Below, in pieces: positions 36,975 to 48,871 of a stretch of 64,000 nucleotides of DNA (the first letter of the stretch is position 1; each line of letters starts with the position of its first letter). The notes under the pieces are model-generated. The model made no database searches, was not told the origin of the DNA, and saw only the letters and a list, made by a program, of their open reading frames with translations. A program made the position numbers and the translations under genes. This stretch comes from Dimorphilus gyrociliatus (Eukaryota > Annelida > Polychaeta > Dinophilidae). The stretch is taken from the NCBI GenBank assembly GCA_904063045.1, contig CAJFCJ010000009.1, positions 2,046,968 through 2,110,967 on the forward strand. Direction: 5' to 3'.

Positions 36975-37617
36975 TTCAAAAACTGTTGATTGTCTCTTGT
37001 TGTTTTAAGGGATTATTTAATTAACCAACTAACTGTTCAAATCAAAATTAATACTCCTACCAAAGTGTTTCGCTATACGAAAATGTATTGTCCTAATTTA
37101 TTGTTCAAGCGATTAGTGCTATTCGTCCTCTCTGCCAAGAAACGTATCCAATCTGTTTTAAGCTTAAAGCAGAGAATATATTTATCTGCTGAACTAATCA
37201 TATTGAAAGAGAAAAGCTAATTTCTTTGCGATTGTTTTCTCTCACATTTTAACAAAGTCACGATCTTATTTTTAACAAATGAAACAGATGAACCAAAAAT
37301 ATCTTTTATTGTTCTCAGTTTTTTCTTTTAGTAATAAAATTTTAATTATGATTCCTAAAGTTTGTTTTTTGCTATTTTGTTTTTATTTATTGTTTCCTTT
37401 TTTCTCTTTTTACATAGTTATTTGTTTTTCGTAAATAGAAAATGGTTATTTATAACTAAAGCTTTTTAAAAATTTATTAAACAGTATCAATATATAGTTT
37501 ACAAAAAAACGTTTTGAGTATAAACTAAATGATATAATCAGATCTATATTTTCTTTCTTTTTTTTCTTTCTTTCTCATTCTCTCTCTCTCTCTCTGTCAA
37601 GATAGCATCAAAAATTT
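36975..37617. other. ING3 3'UTR region
   Basis: Pyrimidine-rich, with a CT repeat at 37579-37597. The open frame at 36990-37220 has no coding features. The Ly6 gene 3' end lies at the right edge. Confidence 0.5.
37579..37597. repeat. (CT)n microsatellite
   Basis: About nine CT units in a longer pyrimidine tract. Confidence 0.8.
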
Positions 37618-38649
37618 TCATAAAAATCGAAATCCATTTATAAAAAGAATAACAAATGAAACTAAAGTAGATATAAAACTTGCACGGATTCTTCCGCCAT
37701 CCATCTGAAATAAGTGATGTAAAATATAAAGCAAAGATCTTTTTAACTTTAAAATAAATATAAATCTATACATACAGTAACGTAGAAGTTGCACAAATCT
37801 CCTGTACAACATTCCATACACTCCCAATCAGCCCACCAATCCCGCTTGCATCGATGCTAAAATCAGTTTAGTTAGTATTTTATAACAAATCTATAAAATG
37901 CAAATGAAAACAAATTTATAAAGCTAAAATTACTGTAATATAACTTTGTTGTTTCAACAATTAGAGCAATAATAAACGAGATACCTATGTATATATAATC
38001 TATAAGCAATTAGTTTTGGCAATCATAATAAGATTATACGTGTAAAATAGTATTTAATCATATAGTTATAAGGTTTAGCAATACTTTATTCTATTCGTAA
38101 TTTTTGAATAATGAGTGTTAGTTGTTAAACCATCTCTTTAGTAACTTATTTCGTTGAAAAGAATATTCTATTAGAGAAAAAGTTGAAAAAGAAACTTAAG
38201 CTAATAAGATAACGATAATTTACATAGAGTATAAAACAAAATTAATTAAATACCCCCAGCTTATCCCTCTCTGCTTCGCATTCAGTCAACACTGAGCATT
38301 TTTTAGATATCTTATATATTCTTTCCATTTTCGGTGTCCAATAAGGAGGAACTGTAATGTCGTGAATTTTTGTTACAACCCTTTAAAAAATTGTATTTTT
38401 TGAAGGTACATACCTCCCCATCTTATTGTTGTTTGACAAGAATCAAATTCCTTTTTGCACTGGATGGCCGTTTTTGAACATTTGTCTTTATTATTATCTT
38501 GATTTGTGCAAGCATAACATTCCAAGCTACTAACTGTAAAAATACGATTGAGCAACTTTGTAAGATTAATATAAATAAAAGATGTATATAAAAGGTTTAC
38601 CGTAGGTAATGTATGTGATAAAAGTTGCGATTATAAGATAAAACTTCAT
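37618..38649 (-). CDS. Ly6/uPAR-domain (three-finger) GPI-type surface protein, 144 aa
   Basis: Five small exons (38601-38649, 38414-38533, 38254-38351, 37776-37856, 37618-37704) give 145 codons in frame. A short hydrophobic signal peptide (MKFYLIIATFITYIT) is followed by the LU-domain opening LECYACTNQD, further spaced cysteines (CSKTAIQCKKEFDSC, KKCSVLTECEAE), and the canonical closing CCTGDLCN. The C-terminus is hydrophobic (ISTLVSFVILFINGFRFL), as expected for GPI-anchor addition. Such Ly6/uPAR proteins act as cell-surface modulators or adhesion molecules. The exact partner cannot be read from sequence. I see no signs of toxin-like secretion, since the GPI-type tail is present. Confidence 0.85.
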
Positions 38650-38912
38650 AGTTAAAATATCCTTTCACAAGAGTAACAATCAGAAAATCATTTCTACAGG
38701 TAAGGTATTGCCAGTTTATAGTTAAAGAGCTGTATTTTTCACCTGAACAAACAGGTTCAAAGCGCCTCCTATAAAATTGTAAGGGAAAATGGGCCTCTGG
38801 ATAGGGCACCACACTATTGACCTTGACCCGTGACAAACGTGGTCGGTTTTATTTTTTTTTTCTTTTGTGTAACGTTTGGTGAAGCTTAAGGAATTTTAAC
38901 TACAATACAATC

Positions 38913-40331
38913 ATGGGGATCTTGGACAAAATTGCTGAGATTGAATCCGAGGTAATATTAATCAATTTGTTTGTTGTAGAAAGATATTTTAATACGATGT
39001 TAAACAGATGGCTAGAACCCAACGAAATAAGGCAACCATGGGTCATCTTGGTCTATTAAAGGCCAGATTAGCAAAGCTTCGCCGTGAATTAATTGAACCT
39101 AAAGGTGGTGGCGGTGGCGCAGCAGGGGAAGGCTTTGATGTTGCCAAGACAGGAGACGCTAGAATCGGATTTGTTGGCTTTCCTTCTGTGGGAAAATCAA
39201 CTCTCTTAACAAATTTAGCTGGCGTCTATTCCGAAGTTGCAGCCTATGAATTCACGACTCTGACAACTGTTCCTGGTGTTATTCGTTATAAAGGAGCCAG
39301 AGTCCAACTTCTCGATCTTCCTGGTATTATAGAGGGCGCTAAAGACGGTAAAGGAAGAGGAAAACAAGTTATAGCTGTGGCAAGAACATGCAGTCTCATA
39401 TTCATCGTTCTTGATGTCCTCAAACCGCTGCAGCATAAACGCCTCATTGAATATGAATTGGAGGGTTTCGGTATCCGACTTAATAAGAAACCTCCAAACA
39501 TATACTTTAAAAGAAAGGACAAAGGTGGAGTAAACTTGACATCGACTGTAAGTATATCGTCTGTTCCAAGTATACAAAACACATACAACCTAACGTGTTT
39601 TTCTAGGTAGGACAATCAGAATTGGATTTGGACACCGTGAAATCGATATTAGGGGAATACCGTATACATAATGCGGACGTTACACTTCGCTATGACGCCT
39701 CTGTTGAAGATTTGGTTGACGTTATTGAAGGAAATAGAATATATATACCATGTGTCTATGTTCTGAACAAAATTGATCAAATTTCAATTGAGGTATGTTC
39801 TTACTAGAAAAAGATTTAGGAAAATTGAATTGAGATCATTTCTCCAATGACAATTTCAAAATCTTTTTAGGAACTAGATATCATTAGTAAAGTTCCTCAT
39901 TGCGTTCCTATTTCGGCTCATCATAAATGGAATTTCGATGATTTATTAGAAAAAATGTGGGAGTACCTTAGCTTAACTAGGATGTTGGTATTATTATATT
40001 AAAGGTTAATTAAACTTATTTGACATTTTCATGAATTTTTCTCAGTTATACCAAGCCAAAAGGACAATTACCTGATTACAAAAGTCCAGTTGTATTAAGA
40101 TTAGAGCAGACAACTGTAGAAGACTTTTGCAATAAATTGCACAGGAGCATTATGAAAGAGTTCAAGTACGCTCTTGTATGGGGCTCATCTGTAAAGCATC
40201 AACCTCAAAAAGTTGGTAAAGACCACGTCTTAGAGGATGAAGATGTCGTACAGATTGTTAAAAAGTAAGTTTATTAATAGAGCTAACGCCCTTTTAGTTA
40301 ATTTTGTGCTTTTTGTTTAAACAGGGTCTAA
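38913..40331 (+). CDS. DRG1: DRG1 developmentally regulated GTP-binding protein, 367 aa
   Basis: Six exons (38913-38951, 39008-39547, 39607-39792, 39871-39983, 40046-40264, 40325-40331) total 368 codons, equal to human DRG1. Seen motifs: [14 protein letters not shown]1 [22 protein letters not shown] (G3), LNKIDQIS (G4), and the C-terminal TGS region [11 protein letters not shown]...VVQIVKKV. DRG1 is an Obg-family GTPase that works with DFRP1 on ribosomes. The final coding exon supplies only 7 nt (two residues plus stop). Exon 2 carries most of the G domain. AATAAA is at 40389-40394. Confidence 0.95.
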
Positions 40332-40479
40332 GAAAATGAAACATTTTCAACTCAAAAAATATATTTCTTTCTTTTGAACTATTATCTAAATAAATATGCT
40401 TGTTACGTTAAATAACAATCACATCAAGTATTCAAATATACTATCTGCAGTGATTCTATTTATATATTCATTTTTAAAC

Positions 40480-40493
40480 GTTAGATGGCGCTT
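40480..40493 (+). promoter_or_regulatory. CTCF-like motif
   Basis: GTTAGATGGCGCTT lies between the DRG1 3' end and the start of the small ORF/NMRK pair; the core AGATGGCGCT matches a CTCF consensus. Confidence 0.35.
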
Positions 40494-40585
40494 CGATTCT
40501 TTTATAAACGGGTACCTTAGTCCACATACTATTAGTCCAGTTGCTTTTGGAACGTAACACTTACCGAAACCTTTGCTGCGTAATA

Positions 40586-40843
40586 ATGGCGGACGCTCAA
40601 CAGCAAAACATTTATCAAGCATCTACGCCAAATAATTGCCAAGATAACGTTGACCATTCGAATATTGAGAGACAACAAGTAGAACGCACTCTTACGGACC
40701 ACTTAAACAAGAGATTATTAAATTCCTACTTAGAACAGCTCAATTTAAGCGAAAATAATAGCAACGTTGGACAGTCACGCCCTGGTGCTGTACTGCAAAA
40801 TCAGCAAGCAACGCCGTCCGCTTGGAACCAAAAGCTTTTATAG
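40586..40843 (+). CDS. Small 85-aa hypothetical protein immediately upstream of NMRK
   Basis: ATG in ATAATGG context; no intron. The protein is hydrophilic, Asn/Gln-rich at both ends, with a predicted helical centre (RQQVERTLTDHLNKRLLNSY, then LEQLNLSENN) and ends WNQKLL. I do not recognise it. The stop is only 31 nt before the NMRK start codon on the same strand. AATAAA-type sequences (about 41021-41035) sit inside the NMRK first intron, so the gene may end there, nested against NMRK, or both may share one transcript. Codon usage looks similar to neighbouring genes, but the coding status is not proven. Confidence 0.5.
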   Translation: MADAQQQNIYQASTPNNCQDNVDHSNIERQQVERTLTDHLNKRLLNSYLEQLNLSENNSNVGQSRPGAVLQNQQATPSAWNQKLL

Positions 40844-40874
40844 TCTTGACTTTCACTTATCATATCTCGGTATT

Positions 40875-42007
40875 ATGGTAGTTATCGTTGTAGGAATATC
40901 TGGGTATGTTATGCAGTAAATCGACACTTAGCTGTTGATCACGTGACTAATGCATTTTCATCGAGATGCTAAAAAGCTTTTAGCACAGTGAATTAAATGA
41001 GAATACAGAAAAATTAAACCTAATAAAGTAAAATAAACGTTTTTAGAGATTCGCTCATTTGTATATATTTTTTTTCTAATTGTACTATCTATATAGCGCA
41101 CTCTGTTACTAAGCAATAAAAGGATAAAATTATTAGATGGACAGCATGCCTAAAACTTAATCGATGAGCTATCGACATCTATTTGCCATAGAGAATCCTT
41201 TATACATTATTTGCAATTAAAATATAACTTATCGATACAAAAGCTTAGTCACGGGATATTTATTGTATATTCCATATGATATATGTCCTAAACAAGAATG
41301 AATACTTAATGAAACTGCAGTAACGACCTAATTTTACATTATAGGGCTACCAACAGCGGAAAAACGACATTGTGTAACCGTCTAACAGAACACTTTGGTC
41401 ACAAATCCACTACTTTGTCTATGGATGATTTTTATTTAGATAATCATGACTGCAGACTTGATCGAGTTCCTGAATTAAATTGTTATAATTGGGAGAATAT
41501 GAATTCTGTTGATATATCTGCTATGACTGAAAAACTAACAGAATATGTGAGTCTATATGAAAATTCTTCAGATGTTAACATTATATTTGTAGAGGGTATT
41601 TTGGTTTTTAATTACGAGTGGGTGTTCCTCCCTTTAAAAATTGAATCGAACAGATATTTATAACCTTTTAACCTTTTGTACCAAACAGACCTTTGTTGAC
41701 GTTCTTCAACAAAAAGTATTTTCTACTAATTGATAAAGATGAATGCCGTCGCAGAAGATCGTAAGTTTTTTTTTATTATAGATGTGCGAACTGTGGTCTA
41801 ATTTAAATTTTAAACAGAACAAGAATTTACGATCCTCCCGACGTTCCAGGATACTTTGATTTGGTTGTATGGCCAGAATATTTAAATATAAAAAATTATG
41901 TGGAAAATGTACCCGAAGTCAATTTCATAGACGGAACAAACAACGCTAAATCGCTTTTCCAAAAGGTGGCTCAAGATATTCAGATGCTTATTGATAAATG
42001 TAAATGA
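40875..42007 (+). CDS. NMRK1: Nicotinamide riboside kinase, 187 aa
   Basis: Four exons (40875-40903, 41345-41617, 41689-41760, 41818-42007) total 188 codons. The first tiny exon encodes MVVIVVGISG and joins to GATNSGKTTLCNRLTEHF, completing the Walker A motif of the uridine-kinase-like fold. LSMDDFYLDNHDC, VPELNCYNWENMNSVD, FVEGILVFNY and RRSTRIYDPPDVPGYFD match the NRK family, which phosphorylates nicotinamide riboside to NMN in NAD salvage. The human enzyme is 199 aa, so this is full length. The first intron (441 bp) is far longer than the others and contains candidate polyadenylation signals for the upstream small ORF. Confidence 0.92.
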
Positions 42008-42406
42008 CGTGGCTTTTTTAATTCCAATATATTATAGCTAATTCGTTGTTTAGCTTATTGTTATATTGTTCAATACATTGACTTTTAATTTAAAATTGTA
42101 ATGGAAGAAACAAATTATACTACCTATTGTATATAAAGGAGGAATATCTCTCTTGTGTATTTTCGGTAATTTGAGCAGAGTTTGAAAGATAACTACGTTC
42201 GATTTTTGTCAAAAAAAAGACTATAGAAACAAAATTAAAGAGTAACGAAAGGCTTAGTATATATATAGTGCACAGAAAGAAAATAATTCAATCTGTAAAC
42301 CTTGCTTTGGCACGAATTATTTACATAAAAAGAGTACAAATAGAACAATAAACAGGTAACGAAAAAGTTTAACCTTAAAAAAAGAAAAAGAGGAAATATT
42401 CTTGCT
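42008..42406. other. 3' region between convergent NMRK and PLEKHA-like genes
   Basis: AT-rich 3'UTRs. No separate gene supported; a minus ORF at 42235-42480 overlaps the neighbouring gene's end. Confidence 0.5.
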
Positions 42407-45400
42407 TTAATAAGTGTGTATGGGCGGTGCGCTTTCCGGACGATATGGAGAATTGGAACGATTGACGAGCCTACCGACACTAGAGGCTTGGTGAGCTAAT
42501 TCTCGCCTTTTTTGTAATACAGTTTCCCGATGGAGTTTTTCCTCTTCGACACTATGCTTTGAATTAAAACCAGTTGGTGCTGAGTAATCTTGAAGGCTTT
42601 GATCCGCTAGCAAGGCTCTCAATTTTTCCGCTCTAGCGTTCCTCTCGGCCTTTTCCTCTGGTGTTTCGTCTCTTTTATAGTCATCAACCTCAGGAATGTA
42701 GCGGATAGGTATCGGAACCTTTTCAGGGATATCTAGGACTTCTCTTTCAAAGTCATTTGGATCAAAAGAGAATTCCTTTTGCTTTACAGACGACAAAAAC
42801 GATCTGGGAAGAGACTGGGAGCGCTGCAGATTATAAAAAGCCGGTGGGGGAGGAGGGCGTGGTGGTTGTTCATTCGAGTATAGGCGCTCTTTTCGGGCTA
42901 CCTCTCTCTTTTTTACTTCTCTAACCGTACTTGCCTTTCTGGCTTTTGCGGCCGTTATACCAAAATATCTCTTTGTATTCTCGTCAGCCTCGCTGATGTC
43001 AAAGTGAGAGATAGCCACCTCATTATCTTCATTTCTATGATCGCCATTTTCTTCTCTCTTCCATAAACTATTAAGGTCGGGTGTCGAATGTCTTAATTTT
43101 ACCATTGCCTCCGATAGCTTACTCTGGCGGGTACTGAGCGTATCTAATACGCTATTCAATTGAGGCATCGAGCTAGGAATCGATTTGGCTGCCTTTAAAA
43201 GAAGGCTAGGAGAACTAACGCTTCTACTCAGGTCGTTAACTTTTTTAAGGGCCAAAATTTCATCTTCAACCAAACGACTTTGAGATGCTAAATATTCTAC
43301 TTGAGAACTCGCATCAGCTAATTGATGACGAACGCTTCTAATTTCCGACTCTAACTTGGCCCGATGAGATGGTTGAGTCGTCCTAGCTAATGAACGTTCG
43401 AGAAGTAGTAGATCATCGTGTAAGGAAGTAACTACGTAACTTTTTTGCTGCAGTTCGACATCCAATTGGTGTTGCCTCTCTAATAGATCATTCATGTTCA
43501 TATCCGTATGATTTGCTTGATAACTAAGATTTCGCCTATTTCTCTCTTTTAATTCCCTCTCCTGTCTTTGCCGGGACCACTCAATCATTGGCTTTGGTGC
43601 AGTCCACTCTCCTTGCTTAAGTTTATGTTGCTTGTATTGAGTCCGAAACATATTCTGCTCGCCATCATATAAACTACCTAACGTAACTAAATTATCAACA
43701 AGATTTATTAATGGGGCGTATACTTCTGTATTAACGCTTGAATTAGGCCTGCTTTGCTGTTTTAATTGTGCCTGTGCTCTTCTAAGTTGAATTAACAAAA
43801 GGACAAGTTCTTCTTGAGTTTTTCCTATCAAATCAACTGCGGAAATACTTAACCTACCACCCGGTTGCCACTTATTCTGAGTGTTTCTCTCCGGACGAGG
43901 CATAGGTGGTGTGCGAAGGGTTGAGTCTGTTTCCGGTATTGTATGCATAACTGTTGTATTAGATTTCGTCACAGGCGTGTAACGATCTGGCGATGGTGGT
44001 GGTTTCTGATGACGTAAATAATGAGGCAAAGGCCTGGAATAAATAGCTTCGGCGTTGTTATTATTGATTTCCTCATCATTAACGTATGTATGATCTCGAC
44101 TTCTGTTCAATCGGCTTTTGTGTGAATCCAAATGCTGCCAATTTTCGCTGTCAGTCCCCCTCGAACGGATTTCACTCTTTTCCGGTGTTTTAGTATGATA
44201 TTGGCGGCTAGAATCTAAATTAGTTCTCTCAGGATATGAAGGTTTTTCGTAAGGTTCGACAGAAGCTACTGATGCAGGAACACAAAAATAGCTTAAAGCT
44301 TCCATCCAACCCCTCCATTCTCGTTCGCTATCTGCAGCCATGTAGACGGCCCGCATACGATGTTCCAGCTGTAGATAATATTGAGTTTTTGTTAATTTGG
44401 ATTTGTAAAAAGTGCATAAATTTGACAGATGCAGGATTATGTTTCGCTTAAAAAAGAACTAAAAAAAAACTAAAGGTATATATTACCTTAAAAGCGTATG
44501 GCTTTGAGAGGTCAGAACAAGCGCTAAGAATATAGGTACTTAAAACTAGAGATGCTAAGGCGTCTTTTTGTCCTGCGGTTTTCTCGTCTGTCACACGGAA
44601 AATCGAATTTACAGATTGAAAAGAGGCATGTGAAGAAGCGTAATTACCGTTGTAGATATGCAGGATGCCGTCTATTAAAGAGCAATAGCGCCATTTCCAA
44701 GCTTGTGAGCCGACGCCTTCCTAAGAATAGGAGAATATAACCTTCTTTTACAATACTAGTCAATAGCAATTTCATGTTTTCAATATAATACCTGTTTATA
44801 CAGCCATCCACTAATAATAGATCCTGTCCTTTGCGATTGAGATCTGTCGGAAATGGTATAAATCTTAGAATGAGATAAGCCTATTTACTCTAAATTGACA
44901 TAAAAAGTATCTTTTCTTTTTTATCCTTCCCGTTCCCTTCTCAGCCCCTTTCTTCTTTCTTACCTATTCAAGCCATTGTTCGGAACCGGACGTTCAAACG
45001 TTGTTACTCCACGGCGATGGCTGTTGAATGACAAACAAACAAATTTGACGTCGGTCAATACTAAAAAATATTCATATATGCTTATAATTTTATTTAATTA
45101 TATCTTATATCACGTGACCAATTCTATATAAGTGTGATGGTTTTTTTTATTATAATAATAAGAAGTAATATCGAATGTTTAATTTACTTACTCTACGTAA
45201 TATAAGGCTCCTGCCGCCGTTACTCCGCTTTCCCAGAAGTCCGGTAAATCTGTTTAAATAATCGAATATCGTGATAAAAGTGGCCTACAAACACTTGAGA
45301 AATTTACAACGCGACTCTTCTAGACGGTATCATAATGTATGTTCAATAGGTAAAAACGTAGGCCAACACGAACAAAAATAATACTTTCTACTATTTAATT

Positions 45401-45689
45401 ATTTTTTGAATAATTAATTCTTGTAAAATATAAATTGGTTAACTGAATAGTTCTTACCTTCGTCTGGCATATAACCCGATTGTATACAGTATCCATTTGG
45501 ATGCAACCAACTCGTCTCCCTTGAGTGCTCACTGAAAAACGATCATTCAAAAATAAATTGAATAGTTCAAAATGGTGGCATAAACTTGATATGTTACTTA
45601 ATAAAGAAGATACGGCCATCGTTAGTAGCTGCAACGCTCCAAAAATCAGGCAAAGGGTCGATGCCGTACTGTCCTTTTACGGAAGACAT
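42407..45689 (-). CDS. Tandem WW + PH domain protein of the PLEKHA5/6/7 group, 842 aa
   Basis: Seven exons (45598-45689, 45458-45531, 45192-45249, 44964-45020, 44792-44843, 44487-44720, 42407-44368) total 843 codons. WW1 reads LPDFWSVAATNDGRIFFIN then SWLHPNG; WW2 reads LPDFWESGVTAAGALYYV then GVTTFERPV, in the same arrangement as PLEKHA5/7. The PH domain spans IISGWLYKQEGVG, KWRYCSLIDGILHIYN, LSKPYAFKLEHRMRAVYMAAD and EREWRGWMEAL. The long last exon has Ser/Pro/Arg-rich regions, a proline run (PPRPPPPPAF), coiled-coil-like segments (RLVEDEILALKK) and a C-terminal EKAERNARAEKLRALL region, also known in PLEKHA proteins. Vertebrate relatives organise junctions and bind phosphoinositides. The start codon lies only 245 bp from the divergent CSTPP1 start. 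Confidence 0.9.
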
Positions 45690-45934
45690 TATCAACTCTT
45701 TATTTTTGGCGCCTGCACCTGCACCATTTTCCACGCGATTTGTTTATACGTGGGCAGATAAAATGTTAGAATCAACACCAAGCGAACTACACTTCTGGAG
45801 TGCGAAAATGGCCGCTAGAGGAATTCTATACGCGCTTCCATGCCTCTATACGTTTATAGTCGGTGTCATTTGGTAGCGCCATCAAGTGGTAGAGAATGTC
45901 CCTTACCAGTTTCTATTACTAGGAACGCTTAAAC
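45690..45934. promoter_or_regulatory. Short divergent promoter of the PLEKHA-like and CSTPP1 genes
   Basis: Only 245 bp separate the two start codons. The interval contains a YY1-like AAAATGGCCGC at about 45806-45816 and, at 45871-45889, a CTCF-like element (minus strand CCACTTGATGGCGCTA). A plus-strand open frame through it has no recognisable domain. Confidence 0.5.
45871..45889 (-). promoter_or_regulatory. CTCF-like motif
   Basis: The minus strand reads CCACTTGATGGCGCTA, matching the CCASYAGRKGGCRSY-type CTCF consensus with one central deviation. It is in the divergent promoter. Binding is not shown. Confidence 0.4.
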
Positions 45935-48496
45935 ATGACACCGCAACAGTATTTAGGTACATTTCAATGATTGTAACAAAAAATCCAAGCTCTTTTAACA
46001 TCATTTCACGTCCATTTTCAATTGAGTTTTGTTTACACAGAGAAACATTTCATAAATGTCTATTTGGAGGACGCGGTCACTCAGCTTCTTGAGCATAAAG
46101 ATGAAACTCAAAAAGTAAATGTTTACAACTTTATGGCTGATTAGTTAGTATAATAATTCATTATAGTACAAGCACGTTTTAATATAAAAAACATTCTACT
46201 ACAGTTTTCAGAGTGTAAAGAATGGTAAACACACGCTATTTCGTTCTTATTCATACGTTAGTGCGACTCCTCATAATCGCGCTAGTATGGTTCAAACATT
46301 TGGCTCTTGGTTGAGAAGGGTAGCAACAAACGGTGAATTATTGAGCATTGCTGAATATCATTCTTTGCTGAAATTAATATGTCCGGACTTCCCACTGTCA
46401 ATCGTTAAGAAAGCAGCAAGGTTTTTCTATAAACCCTAATCCGAACTTAATCACTATTTATCTTCGCAATTTCCTCTATACAGAATTGTTTTAATGGACG
46501 ACGCCACTGATTGTTCTATGTCGTTTACAGACTTTTTATATGCGTTCCAATTACAATTTGTCTACGACGGTATAGGCATAAATTATATTTTAATGATGTT
46601 TGCCTAAACAATATTTTCAAATAGAATTCTTAACGACTACTAAAGATATATTCCTCGGTTTTCACGACAAAGGCAGACGAAATAGTACGGGAAGTATAAC
46701 CTCGAGGCCTGTTGTCGTTCCAACATCTGAAACGGAGAAAAGCGAAGAGGATACTAAACCCCAAGAATCAACTTCTCTAAATCTTCCAATAGATAGCTCA
46801 TCATTTCTATCAACGTTGCTTTCAGTAGTTGAAAAGTATATGAATGATAAGTTAGTAAAAAAAAGAACGTATACGCTATATATCTGTATTTAAAAAATAA
46901 CGTAAAAAAAATCCCAGATAAATTAAGTAAAGATGCTTCTCTTTTCCTTTTCTTTAGTACTTTCTCTGTAGAGCGTATACCACCGATATCGGTTCTGGAG
47001 AAGATACTGAAAAATTCCGAAAAGATAACCTATTATGAATTTTTATTAGCACTCACAAAATCGGATGATCTCAATAAGTCAATAGGTAGATTGCTTCCAA
47101 GAATGGAATTTGCAAAAATCCATAATTTAGCAGGAACTGAAACAGAAGTTGTAAGGTAAGATTTGTTCAGTAATACTGTATATAAAAATTTTCCTATTTA
47201 TATATTTTCAATCAATTTATTTTAATTAAAATGTAATGAAACGTTTCTATACGTACTATTAAACAACTTAAGATGATAATAAACTATTGCAGTCACGTTT
47301 TTTCTACTGAAAATCACATGACTTTTTTTTTTCTATCAAAAACTTAGAGCTATATTACAAAACTATTTTGATTTTAATGGATTTATACTTAAGGCCTCTC
47401 CCACATCTCCTTTTTCTCTTTCTTTCACTCACTCACTCTCTCCTCTCTCTCTCTCTTTGTCACTTTTACCCCTGCACTACAATCTCCATATCCTCTTAAT
47501 TATACAATAATTGTTATCTAGTCTTTTTTCCACTGTCCTATTATCTTGCATGTCTTTTCCCTACTTTTAAAATATATTTATAACAATATGAAATATATTT
47601 TATAAAACTAACCAAACAAAATAACAAACAAAAAACAAATGCAAATGCACTGTAGTGCTCCGGCATACCATTTGTACTGTACACATGGAAAAATCACGGA
47701 TCAACACCAATCGCCTTCTGTAAGTCATAAGCACGTTATATTTACCTCTTTCAACAGATTTATTATGCATATATATTCATTATATTCATATATATTAAAA
47801 AAAACTACTCCTTCAAGTTTTAATATCACTCTATAGTTAATTATAATCATGATTGTTTTAATTGAATTTCTTCTCTTCTAAATTCAGCAATTCGATTATT
47901 TTATAATCACACTATTTTCTATTCAGCATGAAAAAGCAAAATGAAAAAAAAGATGATTTCTTTTGCTGCATACAAAAAGTATTGATTTGCATAAAAAATT
48001 AAGCGATATAACCACTTATTTATCTTTTTATAATTTCTAATTAAGATAAGAATTATAATAGCTTTGTCACAATAGTTTGATTTTTCCCTTGATCCATATC
48101 ACACATTCTCCCTTGCCTCCCTCCTCCCCCTCCCTCTCTCTCTCTGTCTCTCTCTCATTCTCTATTCATTGAACCAGGCAGTATATTCCTCTTTTATATA
48201 GCTTTTTTTGCAACAGATGATAAACAATAGATACCAAGTAATTCTTTTATCAAAACACCCTTTTGTATTTAAAGAGGTATGTAACAGCTTCCTTTTCTCT
48301 CTTTCTTTTGAACAGCTCGAGGCAAGCAGAAGCGACACAACATCAAACAACTGAAGTTAATGACGAATTACGTAATCCTACTCAAGCAAAGAGCGTAATA
48401 ACTGGACCAAGGAGGCGTTCAAGAATACAAGTCCACCAAGACAGCGATGATGAAAGCATTAGTTGTGGTAGTACTAATAGTTCTGCTTCAACGTAG
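45935..48496 (+). CDS. CSTPP1: CSTPP1 / C11orf49-like polyglutamylation regulator, 331 aa
   Basis: Seven exons (45935-45956, 46041-46114, 46212-46420, 46484-46569, 46625-46850, 46958-47155, 48316-48496) total 332 codons; human CSTPP1 is also about 331 aa. The sequence follows C11orf49 throughout: VYLEDAVTQLLEHKD, SYSYVSATPHNRASM, AEYHSLLKLICPDFPL, AARIVLMDDATDCSMSFTDF, and a C-terminal acidic and Ser-rich end. In vertebrates the protein binds the tubulin polyglutamylase complex at centriolar satellites. The last intron (47156-48315) is 1.16 kb, much larger than any other in the gene, and contains two CT-rich repeats. AATAAA is at 48591-48596. Confidence 0.9.
47420..47459. repeat. CT/ACTC-rich simple repeat in CSTPP1 intron
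   Basis: TCACTCACTCACTC followed by CT units. Confidence 0.8.
48114..48158. repeat. CT-rich simple repeat in CSTPP1 intron
   Basis: Pyrimidine tract of CTCCCT and CT units, upstream of the last CSTPP1 exon. Confidence 0.8.
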
Positions 48497-48871
48497 AGTG
48501 CACTTAAATAAGATTAGAAATCAAACATAGACTTGCACAGTTTTATATAAATATTAAGTCACTTTTTATTTTAAAAGTAATAACTATGTAAATAAAATTC
48601 ATTGACCGAAAAATTTGATCGATATTCCCTAAGTAAATGGATCTTTATTAACAGTTGAATTTCGCGCGCTTTTCTATTCCATTCATACGACTATAGTGAC
48701 ATCTATATGTAGACACTAACGCAATTGAAAATGGCTTCGAAAAGATTAATTGTTCTAATGTTTTCGATAAAAATTCGCCGATTTTGATCAAATGACTAGT
48801 CCGGGTAAACATTAAATATATATTTATACGTAATCACTTTAAAGGCAACACCAAACAGACACTGAAAAATC
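48497..48871. other. Intergenic stretch
   Basis: CSTPP1 3'UTR and promoter of the orphan membrane protein. Nothing else seen. Confidence 0.5.

Noticed and set aside
45586-45876. Plus-strand ORF antisense to the PLEKHA first exon with hydrophobic end (YALPCLYTFIVGVIW)
   Set aside because: It is the complement of a coding exon and promoter; no conserved motif, and CSTPP1 begins downstream at 45935.
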